From an uncultured Reyranella sp. (GTDB lineage Bacteria > Pseudomonadota > Alphaproteobacteria > Reyranellales > Reyranellaceae), in contig CALFRN010000234.1 in the NCBI GenBank assembly GCA_937919085.1, forward strand, positions 1-44,093: a stretch of DNA of 44,093 nucleotides. The letters are read 5' to 3'. A program made the translations under genes and the position numbers. The notes under the pieces are model-generated. The model was given only the letters and a program-made list of their open reading frames with translations, searched no databases and had not been told where the DNA came from. Below, in pieces: positions 25,697 through 34,859 of this stretch. The first letter of the stretch is position 1. Each line of letters begins with the position of its first letter.

Positions 25697-26635
25697 TCAG
25701 GATACACCCAGCCACACCAGCAGGGCGGAAACCGTGATCACCGAGAACGCCGTCGACAATAGCACGGCAGCGGTGTTGCGCTCGACCGAGATGTTGAACT
25801 GCTTGGCCAGCACGAAGGCATTGGCGGCGGTCGGAAGTGCCGCCATGAGAAGTGCGACCTGGCCCGGCACCGACCTGAGATCGACGAAGAACGGCAGGAT
25901 GAACGCCGCCAGCAGCGGCTGAAGCAGTAGCTTGATGATCGTGGCCAGTCCGGCCTCCGCCAGCCCGCTCTTGATCGACTTGTCGGAGAGAAAGAGTCCG
26001 ATGGCGAACAGTGCGCACGGCGCCGCCGCGGCACCCAGGAGATCGATCCATTTCTCGAGCGGCGTCGGCACCGGCACGCCGATCGCCGAGGCGGCGATGC
26101 CGAGCATGATCGACAACGGCAGTGGATTGCGTGCCACATTGAAGGCCGCGCGCAGGAAGGTCTTCAGCGGTCCGTGGCCCGCCGCCACCTCGAGCTCGAT
26201 CAGCATGACGCCGAACACCATCGCTAAAATGGCGGTGACGATGACCGTGAGCATAGCGGGAGGCAGGCCGGCCTCGCCAAAGGCCGCAAGGCAGATCGGC
26301 ACGCCCATGTAGCCGACATTGCCCCATGAAGCGGCGATTCCCTGCAGGCTCATGGCAGCGAGACCACCACGACTCGCCAGACGCGTGCTGACCATGCCGA
26401 CCGCGAAGGTCGCCACGACGGCGAGGCCGAAGCCCAGGGTCAGGCCGGGATCGAGCACCGAATGCACCGGGGTGCGCGCCAGAGTGCCGAAGAACAGCAC
26501 CGGCAGGGCGAAATAGCTGACGAAGGCATTGAGCGCGGTGGTCGCCTCGGCACCGAGAATGCGCCAGCGTCCGGCAAGGTAACCCGCCAGGATGACCCCG
26601 AAGATCGGAAACGCGACGTTGAGAATGGCCTGCAC
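25697..26635 (-). CDS. AEC (auxin efflux carrier) family transporter
   Basis: The 312-residue protein has about ten hydrophobic helices in two five-helix halves. It opens with [20 protein letters not shown] and [24 protein letters not shown], and later has [21 protein letters not shown] and [15 protein letters not shown], all typical of the AEC family. Characterised bacterial members move malate or malonate, so a carboxylate is the likely cargo. It lies upstream of mscL with a 17-base gap; whether they are co-transcribed is unclear as mscL has its own good ribosome site. Confidence 0.9.
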   Translation of the reverse strand: MQAILNVAFPIFGVILAGYLAGRWRILGAEATTALNAFVSYFALPVLFFGTLARTPVHSVLDPGLTLGFGLAVVATFAVGMVSTRLASRGGLAAMSLQGIAASWGNVGYMGVPICLAAFGEAGLPPAMLTVIVTAILAMVFGVMLIELEVAAGHGPLKTFLRAAFNVARNPLPLSIMLGIAASAIGVPVPTPLEKWIDLLGAAAAPCALFAIGLFLSDKSIKSGLAEAGLATIIKLLLQPLLAAFILPFFVDLRSVPGQVALLMAALPTAANAFVLAKQFNISVERNTAAVLLSTAFSVITVSALLVWLGVS

Positions 26636-26682
26636 GGGGCGGGGAAGGTCCGATTTTTTGGCTACGATGAACGATTAAGAAT

Positions 26683-26712
26683 TTGACATAAATAGCACAA
26701 ATAACTTAATAT
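26683..26712 (+). promoter_or_regulatory. Strong-looking sigma-70-type promoter
   Basis: TTGACA at 26683-26688 and TAATAT at 26707-26712 are 18 bases apart in a strikingly AT-rich stretch of an otherwise GC-rich window. It points at the small secreted protein gene starting at 26771, leaving a leader of about 50 bases with CCAAGGAG before the ATG. Confidence 0.6.
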
Positions 26713-26770
26713 TTTCTCAATATGTAATGGCCGCGCCGTCCCCTTCGCCAGCGGCCAAGGAGAATCACAC

Positions 26771-27145
26771 ATGCGTCTCTTGATCGTCGGTGCCGCCGCC
26801 TTGGCCGCGCTCGTTTTTGTTGTGCCTTCCTTTGCCCAGACCTCAGACGCTCCGATGCCCGAGCCAACGGCCAAGCCGGCTGCGAAGGCCAAGGCCAAGC
26901 CCCAGACCGCTGCCTCGTGCCAGAAGCTGAAATCCGCTTCCTCTCGCACGGCCTGCCTGAAGAAGGTTCAGGTCGCGAAGGCGCAGCCGCCGAAAGCCAA
27001 GAAGGCCAAGAAGCCAGTAGCGAACGCGACGCCGAAGCAGCCGGACTCCGCGCAGCTTGCGCCGCCGGCCCCCGTTCAGGCGCCGGTCGCAGCGCCGTCC
27101 TCGGGTCCCGTGGCCGTCCCGCCGCTGCCGTCGAAGACGATCTAG
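26771..27145 (+). CDS. Small secreted Lys/Ala/Pro-rich protein
   Basis: The 124-residue product has a clear Sec signal (MRLLIVGAAALAALVFVVPS, cut after FAQ). The mature part is low-complexity, rich in Ala, Lys and Pro (AKPAAKAKAKPQTAA, KAKKAKKPVANATPK), and basic. One short segment, SCQKLKSASSRTACLKK, has two Cys 14 residues apart and looks like a small ordered loop similar in pattern to PsiF-type Cys motifs. A strong promoter and CCAAGGAG precede it. The sequence suggests a periplasmic protein binding acidic polymer or membrane, but the role is unknown. Confidence 0.68.
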   Translation: MRLLIVGAAALAALVFVVPSFAQTSDAPMPEPTAKPAAKAKAKPQTAASCQKLKSASSRTACLKKVQVAKAQPPKAKKAKKPVANATPKQPDSAQLAPPAPVQAPVAAPSSGPVAVPPLPSKTI

Positions 27146-27174
27146 TCACCGGCACCTCGAATTGGGCTAGTCTC

Positions 27175-27198
27175 CGCTCTCCCAACCAGGGGAGAGCG
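27175..27198 (+). promoter_or_regulatory. GC-rich hairpin enclosing the ribosome site of the sulfurtransferase gene
   Basis: CGCTCTCCC (27175-27183) and GGGAGAGCG (27190-27198) form a perfect 9-base stem with a 6-base loop, ending two bases before the ATG at 27201. The only ribosome site, GGGGAGAG, lies in its loop and right arm. Translation would need this stem to open, so it may act in control; alternatively it is a terminator stem of the upstream gene, though no T run follows. Confidence 0.55.
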
Positions 27199-27200
27199 CT

Positions 27201-28067
27201 ATGGCCGGGCATTCCGCCGCCGTAATTTCGACCGATGAGCTGGCCCGCCGCCTGGGCGCGCCGGCGCTCCGGATCTTCGACTGCACCACCTATCTGAAGC
27301 CCGGTCCCGACGGCCGCTATATCGCCGAGAGCGGCCGGTCGAATTACGACAAGGGCCATGTGCCGGGCTCGGCCTATCTCGATCTTCAGGCCGATCTGTC
27401 CGACAAGACCTCGAAGCTCCGCTTTACGCTGCCGTCGCTGGAGGCGCTGACCGAAGCCTTCGCCGCCAAGGGCGTCGGCCATGGAACATTCGTGGTGCTG
27501 TATAGCCACGCCTCGCCGGTCTGGGCCAGCCGCGTCTGGTGGATGCTGCGGGCGATCGGCTTCGACGACGTCGCGATCCTCGATGGCGGCCTCGACAAAT
27601 GGAAAGCCCAGAACCGGCCGCTGGAAACCGAAGCTACCGTCCATCCGCCGGCGACGCTTACGCTCCGTGCCCGGCCGGAGATCTTCATCGACAAGACCGC
27701 GATCAAGGGGGCGATCGGCGACAAGACAACACTGACGCTCAACGCCCTCGGCCACGACCAGCACAAGGGCGCCGGCGGCGTCGTCTACGGTCGCGCCGGC
27801 AGAATTGCCGGCTCCTCCTGCGTGCCTGCAGCCAGCCTGTTCGGACCGGACAAGGCCTTGAAACCCATCGCCGATCTGCGAGCCGCCTTCGAAGGCGTGG
27901 GCGTCGCCCCGGACAAGCGCGTGCTGGTCTATTGCGGTGGTGGCATTGCCGCCACGCTGGATGCCTTCGTGCTTACGGCGATGCTGGGCCACAGGAACGT
28001 ATCGGTGTACGACAATTCTATGCAGGAGTGGGCCAACGACCCCGCCCTGCCGATGGAAACCGGCTGA
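27201..28067 (+). CDS. Thiosulfate/3-mercaptopyruvate sulfurtransferase (tandem rhodanese)
   Basis: The 288-residue protein has two rhodanese domains, the first inactive and the second active. Visible marks are YDKGHVPGSAYLDLQADLSD in domain 1, WWMLRAIGFDDVAILDGGLD at the linker, and the catalytic loop LVYCGGGIAATLDAF near residue 235, with Cys as persulfide carrier. The loop reads CGGGIAA; mercaptopyruvate enzymes usually have CGSGVTA and thiosulfate enzymes CRxGx[R/T], so the former is closer. It is the first gene of a unit with a DUF1330 protein (12-base gap) and an unknown protein. Confidence 0.9.
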   Translation: MAGHSAAVISTDELARRLGAPALRIFDCTTYLKPGPDGRYIAESGRSNYDKGHVPGSAYLDLQADLSDKTSKLRFTLPSLEALTEAFAAKGVGHGTFVVLYSHASPVWASRVWWMLRAIGFDDVAILDGGLDKWKAQNRPLETEATVHPPATLTLRARPEIFIDKTAIKGAIGDKTTLTLNALGHDQHKGAGGVVYGRAGRIAGSSCVPAASLFGPDKALKPIADLRAAFEGVGVAPDKRVLVYCGGGIAATLDAFVLTAMLGHRNVSVYDNSMQEWANDPALPMETG

Positions 28068-28079
28068 AGAGGAACGAAG

Positions 28080-28373
28080 ATGCCCGCATACATCATCGTC
28101 GAGATCGAGACGACCGACGAAGCGCTTATGGCCGAGTACCGCAAGCACACGCCCGGCCTGGTCGGCAAATTCGGCGGCAAGTTCATCGTGCGCGGCGGCA
28201 AGACCCGGACGCTCGAAGGCGGCTGGACGCCGGCCCGCGTCGTCGTGCTCGAATTTCCAGACTATGCCACGGCCGAACGCTTCTACGATTCGGAAGAGTA
28301 CAAGCCGGTGCTTGCCATGCGGCTGAAGGCTGGCAAGTCCAAGGCAATCCTGGTCGACGGCCACAATGGCTAA
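28080..28373 (+). CDS. DUF1330 family protein
   Basis: The 97-residue protein fits the DUF1330 family, a ferredoxin-like alpha-beta fold forming dimers. It has the usual start MPAYIIVEIETTDEALMAEY, the central strand FGGKFIVRGGKTRTLEG, and ARVVVLEFPDYATAERFYDS with EEYKPVLAMR following. Function of the family is unknown. It overlaps the next gene by 8 bases (ATGGCTAA) and follows the sulfurtransferase by 12, so the three genes are one operon. AAGAGGAACGAAG precedes its ATG. Confidence 0.9.
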   Translation: MPAYIIVEIETTDEALMAEYRKHTPGLVGKFGGKFIVRGGKTRTLEGGWTPARVVVLEFPDYATAERFYDSEEYKPVLAMRLKAGKSKAILVDGHNG

Positions 28374-29439
28374 CGAGGGGGCTGATACCGCCGCCTTCAA
28401 GGCGGTCGGCACGCTCTACAACGCCTTGATGACGGCGCTGGTGCTGGGTCTAGTGACCCGTCGCGGCGAAGACGTCGCGCGTGAGTATGTGCTGCGCCAT
28501 TTTCGTCGCCAGCATCTGGAAAAGTTCCTGCCCGGACTTCAGAAACTCGGCCTGGCCGGCGAGTCCGATGCGCCCGCCTGCGCACTCTATCACTATCACT
28601 CCAATGCGCTGGGTGGCGTTAAGACGGGTTACATCCGCGAAAGCGACAAGAAGGCCTGGGTGCGATATCCGCCGCCGCGCTGGATTTGGAAAGGCACGGC
28701 GATTGCCGCCGTACCGCATTCTGTCTCGGCCGCCATGCTCCATGGCTGGCATGGCCACAACGGAGTGTCGCTCAAGAACCCGGGGCTGGGCTTTGTCTGC
28801 ACCGGCATGACGGTCGACGGCTTTCCGGGTCTGGAGGGCTATTACATCGACCATGGCCGGCCGCTGAAGGAAGAGGAGCGCGTGCGCTTCGCCTACGGCA
28901 GCGAGGAGATGCCACGCGTCGACTGGAACGCACAGCCCAAACTCGAGACCGCGAACTGGCCGGAGGAGCGACGCCTCAAGACCTTCCGCGCCTATGCGCT
29001 TGAGTACCTGCGCACCATGCTGCCCACCTTGCAGGAGTTGCTGGGTCCGACGGACACGGTGAAGGAGCTGGGCCGCGTCGCCCGCTTGGTCGGCCTGCAG
29101 TTCCATGAGGAGACCGCCCGCGAGATGGACCTGCCGACCGACGTCGAACGCGGCGACATGGCCAGCGCCCGCGACTTCGCACGCTGGCTTTCAGCCGTGA
29201 TGGCGGCGAGCGGCGAGGATGTCGCGATCGAAGAGAAGGATGGCGCCGTGTTGGTGCGAATGGCCGGCTGGCGCGCGGTGCGTGAACTCACGCTGGCCGA
29301 TCCACTGCTGGCATTCGACGCGTGGAACGAACTCTGGCTCGGCGCCGCGGCGGCGCACGACCGGTTTCTCGCGATTCAGACTTCTCGCGCGCTCGGCGAC
29401 AAGGGCTGGTCCATCGCCTGGCGAATCGCGCCGAGATAG
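28366..29439 (+). CDS. Uncharacterised protein, third in the sulfurtransferase operon
   Basis: The 357-residue soluble protein has no signal or membrane helix and I do not recognise its family. It is helical at the N-terminus (AFKAVGTLYNALMTALVLGLV), has a central region rich in aromatics and Gly (VRYPPPRWIWKGTAIAAVP, LHGWHGHNGVSLKNPGLGFV, EGYYIDHGRPLKEEERVRFA), then an alpha-helical tail. The HGWHGHNG stretch with clustered His could bind metal, which is speculative. Its translation is coupled to DUF1330, and its 3' end overlaps the convergent Nudix gene by 64 bases. A role in sulfur or amino-acid derivative chemistry would suit the neighbours only by context. Confidence 0.75.
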   Translation: MANEGADTAAFKAVGTLYNALMTALVLGLVTRRGEDVAREYVLRHFRRQHLEKFLPGLQKLGLAGESDAPACALYHYHSNALGGVKTGYIRESDKKAWVRYPPPRWIWKGTAIAAVPHSVSAAMLHGWHGHNGVSLKNPGLGFVCTGMTVDGFPGLEGYYIDHGRPLKEEERVRFAYGSEEMPRVDWNAQPKLETANWPEERRLKTFRAYALEYLRTMLPTLQELLGPTDTVKELGRVARLVGLQFHEETAREMDLPTDVERGDMASARDFARWLSAVMAASGEDVAIEEKDGAVLVRMAGWRAVRELTLADPLLAFDAWNELWLGAAAAHDRFLAIQTSRALGDKGWSIAWRIAPR

Positions 29440-29798
29440 CCGGCTGGCAGCAAGTGGCCGGCGATCGACGGTGTGAGCTGGGTCACCGGCTCCCAGCTCA
29501 TTTCCAGATGCTCGTCGCTCAACGCGACGTCATCTCTGCCGGTCACGCGGCAGGCGAAGGGCAGGATGCGCACGAAGCGCCGCGGCAGCACCTCAAACAG
29601 ATGTTCGTCGAGCGCCGCGCCGACTTCGACCGCGAGCCCGGTCTCCTCGCGTACCTCGCGGATGAGTGCCGCGCGATGATCCTCGCCGGGTTCAGGCCGG
29701 CCACCCGGCAGATCCCATTCGCCACGCCTGTTCAACAGCAGCAGCACGCGGCCTTCACTCAGCACGACGCCCTTGACCGACAGCGGGTGGGTATTCAT
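29376..29798 (-). CDS. Nudix hydrolase
   Basis: The 140-residue protein carries a full Nudix box, GRPEPGEDHRAALIREVREE followed by TGL, near residues 31-53, with the REXXEE metal-binding helix intact. The family splits nucleoside diphosphates linked to another group. The N-terminal strand is LSVKGVVLSEGRVLLLLNRRG with WDLPGG following. The preferred start is ATG at 29798; an in-frame GTG at 29816 would add six residues. The last 64 bases overlap the convergent unknown gene, unusual but within the range for real antisense overlaps. Confidence 0.88.
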   Translation of the reverse strand: MNTHPLSVKGVVLSEGRVLLLLNRRGEWDLPGGRPEPGEDHRAALIREVREETGLAVEVGAALDEHLFEVLPRRFVRILPFACRVTGRDDVALSDEHLEMSWEPVTQLTPSIAGHLLPAGYLGAIRQAMDQPLSPSAREV

Positions 29799-29823
29799 GG
29801 GCGAAGCATAACCCACAAAGAAG

Positions 29824-29851
29824 AAGGGCCGGGGATTTCTCCCCGGCCCTT
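29824..29851 (-). terminator. Hairpin terminator after groEL
   Basis: AAGGGCCGGGG (29824-29834) pairs perfectly with CCCCGGCCCTT (29841-29851) with a 6-base loop. On the minus strand it follows the groEL stop by about 23 bases and is followed by CTTCTTTGT, a modest U-rich run. Confidence 0.8.
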
Positions 29852-29874
29852 CCTATTTCTGGCTGTCGACTGGA

Positions 29875-31524
<1,650 letters not shown>

Positions 31525-31570
31525 CTATTCCTCTTGAATGTTCAGGTTGATCGGTTGGACGAAGAGGCGC

Positions 31571-31885
31571 TCAGGCGGCCTTCTTCATCGCGGCGGAACC
31601 TTCGATGATTCCCATGATGTCGGATTCCTTCATGATCAGGAGATCCTCGCCATCGAGCTTGATTTCGGTGCCCGACCACTTGCCGAACAGGATGCGGTCG
31701 CCCTTCTTGACGTCGAGCGGAACGAGCTTGCCGCTTTCATCGCGAGCACCCGGGCCGACGGCGACGATCTCGCCTTCCATCGGCTTTTCCTTGGCAGTGT
31801 CAGGGATGATGATTCCACCCTTGGTCTTGCCTTCTTCTTCGACGCGCTTGACCACGACACGGTCGTGGAGCGGACGGAACTTCAT
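31571..31885 (-). CDS. groS: Co-chaperonin GroES
   Basis: The 104-residue protein is GroES, the lid of the GroEL cage. It begins [20 protein letters not shown], includes the mobile loop [17 protein letters not shown] that contacts GroEL, and [15 protein letters not shown]. The ATG at 31885 follows TTGGAGGAAGACAC, a strong ribosome site, and is preferred over an upstream GTG-type extension that would run into the CIRCE element. It is the first gene of the groESL operon under the control described for 31951-31975. Confidence 0.99.
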   Translation of the reverse strand: MKFRPLHDRVVVKRVEEEGKTKGGIIIPDTAKEKPMEGEIVAVGPGARDESGKLVPLDVKKGDRILFGKWSGTEIKLDGEDLLIMKESDIMGIIEGSAAMKKAA

Positions 31886-31950
31886 GTGTCTTCCTCCAAT
31901 GTAGCTGTTAGCCCTGCACGGCCGGCCGGCCGCACCGAATAAATCGCAAT

Positions 31951-31975
31951 CAGCACTCACCATCGATGAGTGCCA
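31951..31975. promoter_or_regulatory. CIRCE element (HrcA operator) of groESL
   Basis: GCACTC (31953-31958), nine bases (ACCATCGAT), and GAGTGC (31968-31973) form the core of the CIRCE inverted repeat; outer bases CA/CC replace the consensus TTA/TAA. CIRCE is bound by HrcA, which represses groESL without heat stress. It sits between the predicted promoter and groES. Confidence 0.9.
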
Positions 31976-31986
31976 AAGGCGTGCAG

Positions 31987-32015
31987 CATGTAGGGTTGTT
32001 GGGGATATGAGTCAA
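31987..32015 (-). promoter_or_regulatory. Predicted groESL promoter
   Basis: On the minus strand TTGACT (32015-32010) and TACATG (31992-31987) are 17 bases apart, placing the transcription start near 31981 and the CIRCE at about +6 to +30. The CCTTGAC and CCCTACAT strings also resemble RpoH-type heat-shock promoter parts, so double control is possible. Confidence 0.55.
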
Positions 32016-32155
32016 GGCACTGACGGAAGGTCGCTTCGCAGTAGCAGCAATCTCCCGTGAACGCTGCTAAGGCTTTGATATAAATAGAGAATATTTGATT
32101 TCTTGGAAAGTTGGAGTGACTATTCCTTTGCACGCGTAGTGTCAAGGAGTGCCCA

Positions 32156-32422
32156 ATGGACCGCAGCTTTGTTGTACAGCTCAACGATTACCGGATTACG
32201 ACTGCCGAAATACTCTACTGGATGCCCGACCATAAGCACCTTCTTCAAAGCTTTGTCTGGCAGCACCTCGATCTGGCACCCCGCTTTCCGGCCCTCACCA
32301 AATTTCTCGACTTCTGGCAGAGCAATCTCGACGGCAGGCTGCACAAGGTGCGGGTGGCGAATGCCGCGCTGATAAAGCCGGCCGAGTTCAAGTTCGCTTC
32401 GGGTCTATACGAACTGCACTGA
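32156..32422 (+). CDS. Usg-family protein
   Basis: The 88-residue protein closely resembles the short alphaproteobacterial Usg family: LNDYRITTAEILYWMPDHKH, LLQSFVWQHLDLAPRFPALT, FLDFWQSNLDGRLHKVRVAN and ALIKPAEFKFASGLYELH. Its function is not established. CAAGGAGTGCCCA precedes the ATG. Its 3' end overlaps the convergent nitronate monooxygenase gene by 18 bases. Confidence 0.82.
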   Translation: MDRSFVVQLNDYRITTAEILYWMPDHKHLLQSFVWQHLDLAPRFPALTKFLDFWQSNLDGRLHKVRVANAALIKPAEFKFASGLYELH

Positions 32423-33379
32423 TCTCCGCGCCGCAGCGTATTCCGCCGCGGTACGCTCGATCAGCTCGGCCACCGACGGCACGTCGGTGACGCCCGACAC
32501 CGAATGCCCGGCGCTCCAGATATCCTTCCAGCGCTTGGCATCTGGCCGGTCACGCTCCGCGGCGTTGATATCCTTGGCGATGTCGATGGCGCCGCGCACC
32601 GGCAGGTTGTCGGGATCGAGGCCGGCCGCCGCGATCGAAGGCCGCAACATATTGGTTTCAAGCCCGGTGAAGGCGCGGGTCAGCAAAACGTCGTCGACCC
32701 GGCTCTTCACCAGCATCTGCTTGTATTCGTCCTTGGCCAGGCTCTCGCGGGTGGCAATGAACTTGGTGCCCATGTAGGCAAGATCGCAGCCCAGGGTCTC
32801 GGCAGCGGCGACCGCATGGCCGTCGGCCATGCCACCTGCCATCACCACGATGCCATCCCAGAACGCCCGGACCGCGCGCACGAAGGCGAAGGGATTGACC
32901 CAGCCGGTCTGGCCGCCGGCCCCTGCCGTCAACAGCACCAGCCCGTCGACACCAGCGGCGACGGCTTTCTCGGCGTGACGCACCGAAGCCACATCAGCGA
33001 AGACGAGACAGCCCGCGTCCTTGAGCGGCTTCAGCACCGGTTCGGGCGAGCCCACGGAGGTGATTACCAGCTCGACCCTGGCGCGCAACACGGCTGCCAG
33101 GTCATCGGGCACCCGCAGGTTGGAGCGATGAACGATCAGGTTGGGACAGAGCGGCGCCGGGGCACGACCGGTCTCGTCGGCAGTGCGCCTGAGATCGTCG
33201 GCCATCGCGGCCAGCCAGCCGTCGAGTTCCTCGACCGTGCGGCAGTTGGCGGTCGGAAACGAGCCGATGACGCCGGCGCGGCAGGCCGCCTTCACCAGCG
33301 CCGGCCCCGATACCAGAAACATCGGGGCCGCGATCAGCGGCAGACGGAGACGCGCCTTGAGGGCGGCAGGCAGCGACAC
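32405..33379 (-). CDS. Nitronate monooxygenase-family flavoprotein
   Basis: The 324-residue TIM-barrel protein belongs to the nitronate monooxygenase and 2-nitropropane dioxygenase family. It has LPLIAAPMFLVSGPALVKAA at the start, FADVASVRHAEKAVAAGVDG, the phosphate-binding LTAGAGGQTGWVNPF with VMAGGMADGHAVAAAETLG, and DLAYMGTKFIATRES. Such FMN enzymes oxidise nitroalkane anions, but many members are annotated only by homology and may act on enoyl or aldehyde substrates. The start is GTG at 33379, one base after the TGA of the GST gene, so the two are coupled. It ends convergently on the Usg gene. Confidence 0.87.
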   Translation of the reverse strand: MSLPAALKARLRLPLIAAPMFLVSGPALVKAACRAGVIGSFPTANCRTVEELDGWLAAMADDLRRTADETGRAPAPLCPNLIVHRSNLRVPDDLAAVLRARVELVITSVGSPEPVLKPLKDAGCLVFADVASVRHAEKAVAAGVDGLVLLTAGAGGQTGWVNPFAFVRAVRAFWDGIVVMAGGMADGHAVAAAETLGCDLAYMGTKFIATRESLAKDEYKQMLVKSRVDDVLLTRAFTGLETNMLRPSIAAAGLDPDNLPVRGAIDIAKDINAAERDRPDAKRWKDIWSAGHSVSGVTDVPSVAELIERTAAEYAAARRSVQFV

Positions 33380-33380
33380 G

Positions 33381-34007
33381 TCAGGCCGTGGCGGTGAGGC
33401 CTTCCTGCTCCAGAACGCGCTTCACCGCGGGACGTGCCTTCATGCGCGCGTAGTGCGCGGCGACGTTCTTGGGCAGCGGCATCTTCATGCGGCCGGACGC
33501 CCAGAACTCGACGTAGAAGAGTGCGGCATCGGCGACCGAGAACTTGTCGGCAAGATACTCCTTGCCCTCCAGTGCCTTGTCCATCAGCGCCAGGCCATTC
33601 TCCATGATCTCCTTGCCGCGCGCCTTGACCTTGTCATGGTCGGCTTCGGTCGGCGCGTAGTTCATCGGCCGGAACATGCGCGAGAAACCCTGCATGTGCA
33701 TGGTCGAGACGGCGTAGTCCATGGCTTCGAGGGCGCGCGCCTCGCCGTCGGCGTCGGTCGGCAACAGCCCCGTCTCCGGATTCTTGCGGGCAAGCCACAC
33801 GGCGATCGCCGGGAACTCGGTCAGCGTCGAGCCGTCGCCGCGCGTCAGCGTCGGCACCTTCGACTTGGGATTGATCTTGGTGAAGTCGGGTCCGTACTGC
33901 TCCTGCTTCGCACCGTCGATCTTGTGCACGTCGTAGGGCTTGCCGATTTCCTCGAGAATGACGTGGATGCCGAGCGAGCAGGCACCGGGCATGTAGTAGA
34001 GCTTCAT
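33381..34007 (-). CDS. Glutathione S-transferase, beta-like
   Basis: The 208-residue protein is a GST with a thioredoxin-like N-terminal domain starting MKLYYMPGACSLG (Tyr5, Cys10 as in beta-class GSTs) and the glutathione-binding KSKVPTLTRGDGSTLTEFPA near residues 48-67. A helical C-terminal domain follows, including DKALEGKEYLADKFSVADAA. It conjugates or transfers glutathione to electrophiles. It is the first gene of a pair with the nitronate monooxygenase. AGGGAGAATCTC lies before its ATG. Confidence 0.94.
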   Translation of the reverse strand: MKLYYMPGACSLGIHVILEEIGKPYDVHKIDGAKQEQYGPDFTKINPKSKVPTLTRGDGSTLTEFPAIAVWLARKNPETGLLPTDADGEARALEAMDYAVSTMHMQGFSRMFRPMNYAPTEADHDKVKARGKEIMENGLALMDKALEGKEYLADKFSVADAALFYVEFWASGRMKMPLPKNVAAHYARMKARPAVKRVLEQEGLTATA

Positions 34008-34082
34008 GAGATTCTCCCTTGAGTTCAGGTGTCAATTTCGAACGGGCGACGCTAGCATCCAAGGGCAACGGGGGAAATCACA

Positions 34083-34859
34083 ATGCCGGGAACCAGCCTG
34101 CGTCCGCTCATCGGGACCAAACCCACCAAGATCGGCACGTTTCTGTTCGAGTTTGCTACGCCCGGCATCGGCCAGATCCTGAAAGCGGCGGGCGCCGAGT
34201 TCGCCGTGCTCGACATGGAACACACCGGCTTCGGCTTCGACACGGTGCGCGGCGTCGTGCGTTACCTGCAGGCTGCCGGCCTGCCGTCGATCGTGCGTGT
34301 GCCATCGCAATCCCGTCATCACATCTCGCGGGCGCTCGACGCCGGTGCCGACGGCGTCATGGTGCCGATCGTGTCGTCGGTCGAACAGGCCAAGGCCGTG
34401 CTCGAAGCAGCCAAGTACTGGCCCGACGGCACGCGCGGCGTGGCGCTGGGCCTCGCCCACGAACGCTTCGCCATGCGCCGCGAGCCATTGCTGCCACGCT
34501 TCGCCGAACAGAATGCCCGCACCGCGATCATCCTGCAGATCGAGGATCCGCGCGGCGCGGCAGCGTCCGACGAGATTGCCGCGATGCCGGGCGTCGACAT
34601 GCTGTGGCTCGGCCACAACGATCTCTCCGTGGCGCTTGGCGAACCCGGCGCCTTCGATCATTCCGACTTCGTGTTGGCCGAGCAGGCGACGATCGCCGCT
34701 GCGAAGAAGCACGGAAAATCGGCCGGCCGGCTCGCCGCCGACGCCAGGCAAGGCGCCGAGTTCGTCCGCATGGGCTACGACTTCGTCTCGATCGCGGGTG
34801 ACGTCTGGCTGCTGCAGCAGGCTTTTGCCGCCGGTGTCGAGACCGTCAGGCGCGGATGA
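34083..34859 (+). CDS. HpcH/HpaI aldolase or citrate-lyase-beta-type enzyme
   Basis: The 258-residue protein is a class II pyruvate aldolase-like TIM barrel. Marks are IGTFLFEFATPGIGQILKAA, FAVLDMEHTGFGFDT, the metal region ILQIEDPRGAAASDEIAAMP with the ligand Glu, and LWLGHNDLSVALGEPG with the Asp. HpcH/HpaI enzymes split 2-oxo-3-deoxy or 4-hydroxy-2-oxo acids from aromatic or sugar-acid pathways. GAAATCACA precedes the ATG. Its 3' end overlaps the convergent P450 by 14 bases. Alternative members act on malyl-CoA-type substrates, but their CoA site pattern is not seen. Confidence 0.87.
   Translation: MPGTSLRPLIGTKPTKIGTFLFEFATPGIGQILKAAGAEFAVLDMEHTGFGFDTVRGVVRYLQAAGLPSIVRVPSQSRHHISRALDAGADGVMVPIVSSVEQAKAVLEAAKYWPDGTRGVALGLAHERFAMRREPLLPRFAEQNARTAIILQIEDPRGAAASDEIAAMPGVDMLWLGHNDLSVALGEPGAFDHSDFVLAEQATIAAAKKHGKSAGRLAADARQGAEFVRMGYDFVSIAGDVWLLQQAFAAGVETVRRG

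Noticed and set aside
24399-25922. 507-residue plus-strand frame across dapA, mscL and AEC
   Set aside because: It runs across three well-supported genes in the wrong frame or strand and shows no family resemblance.
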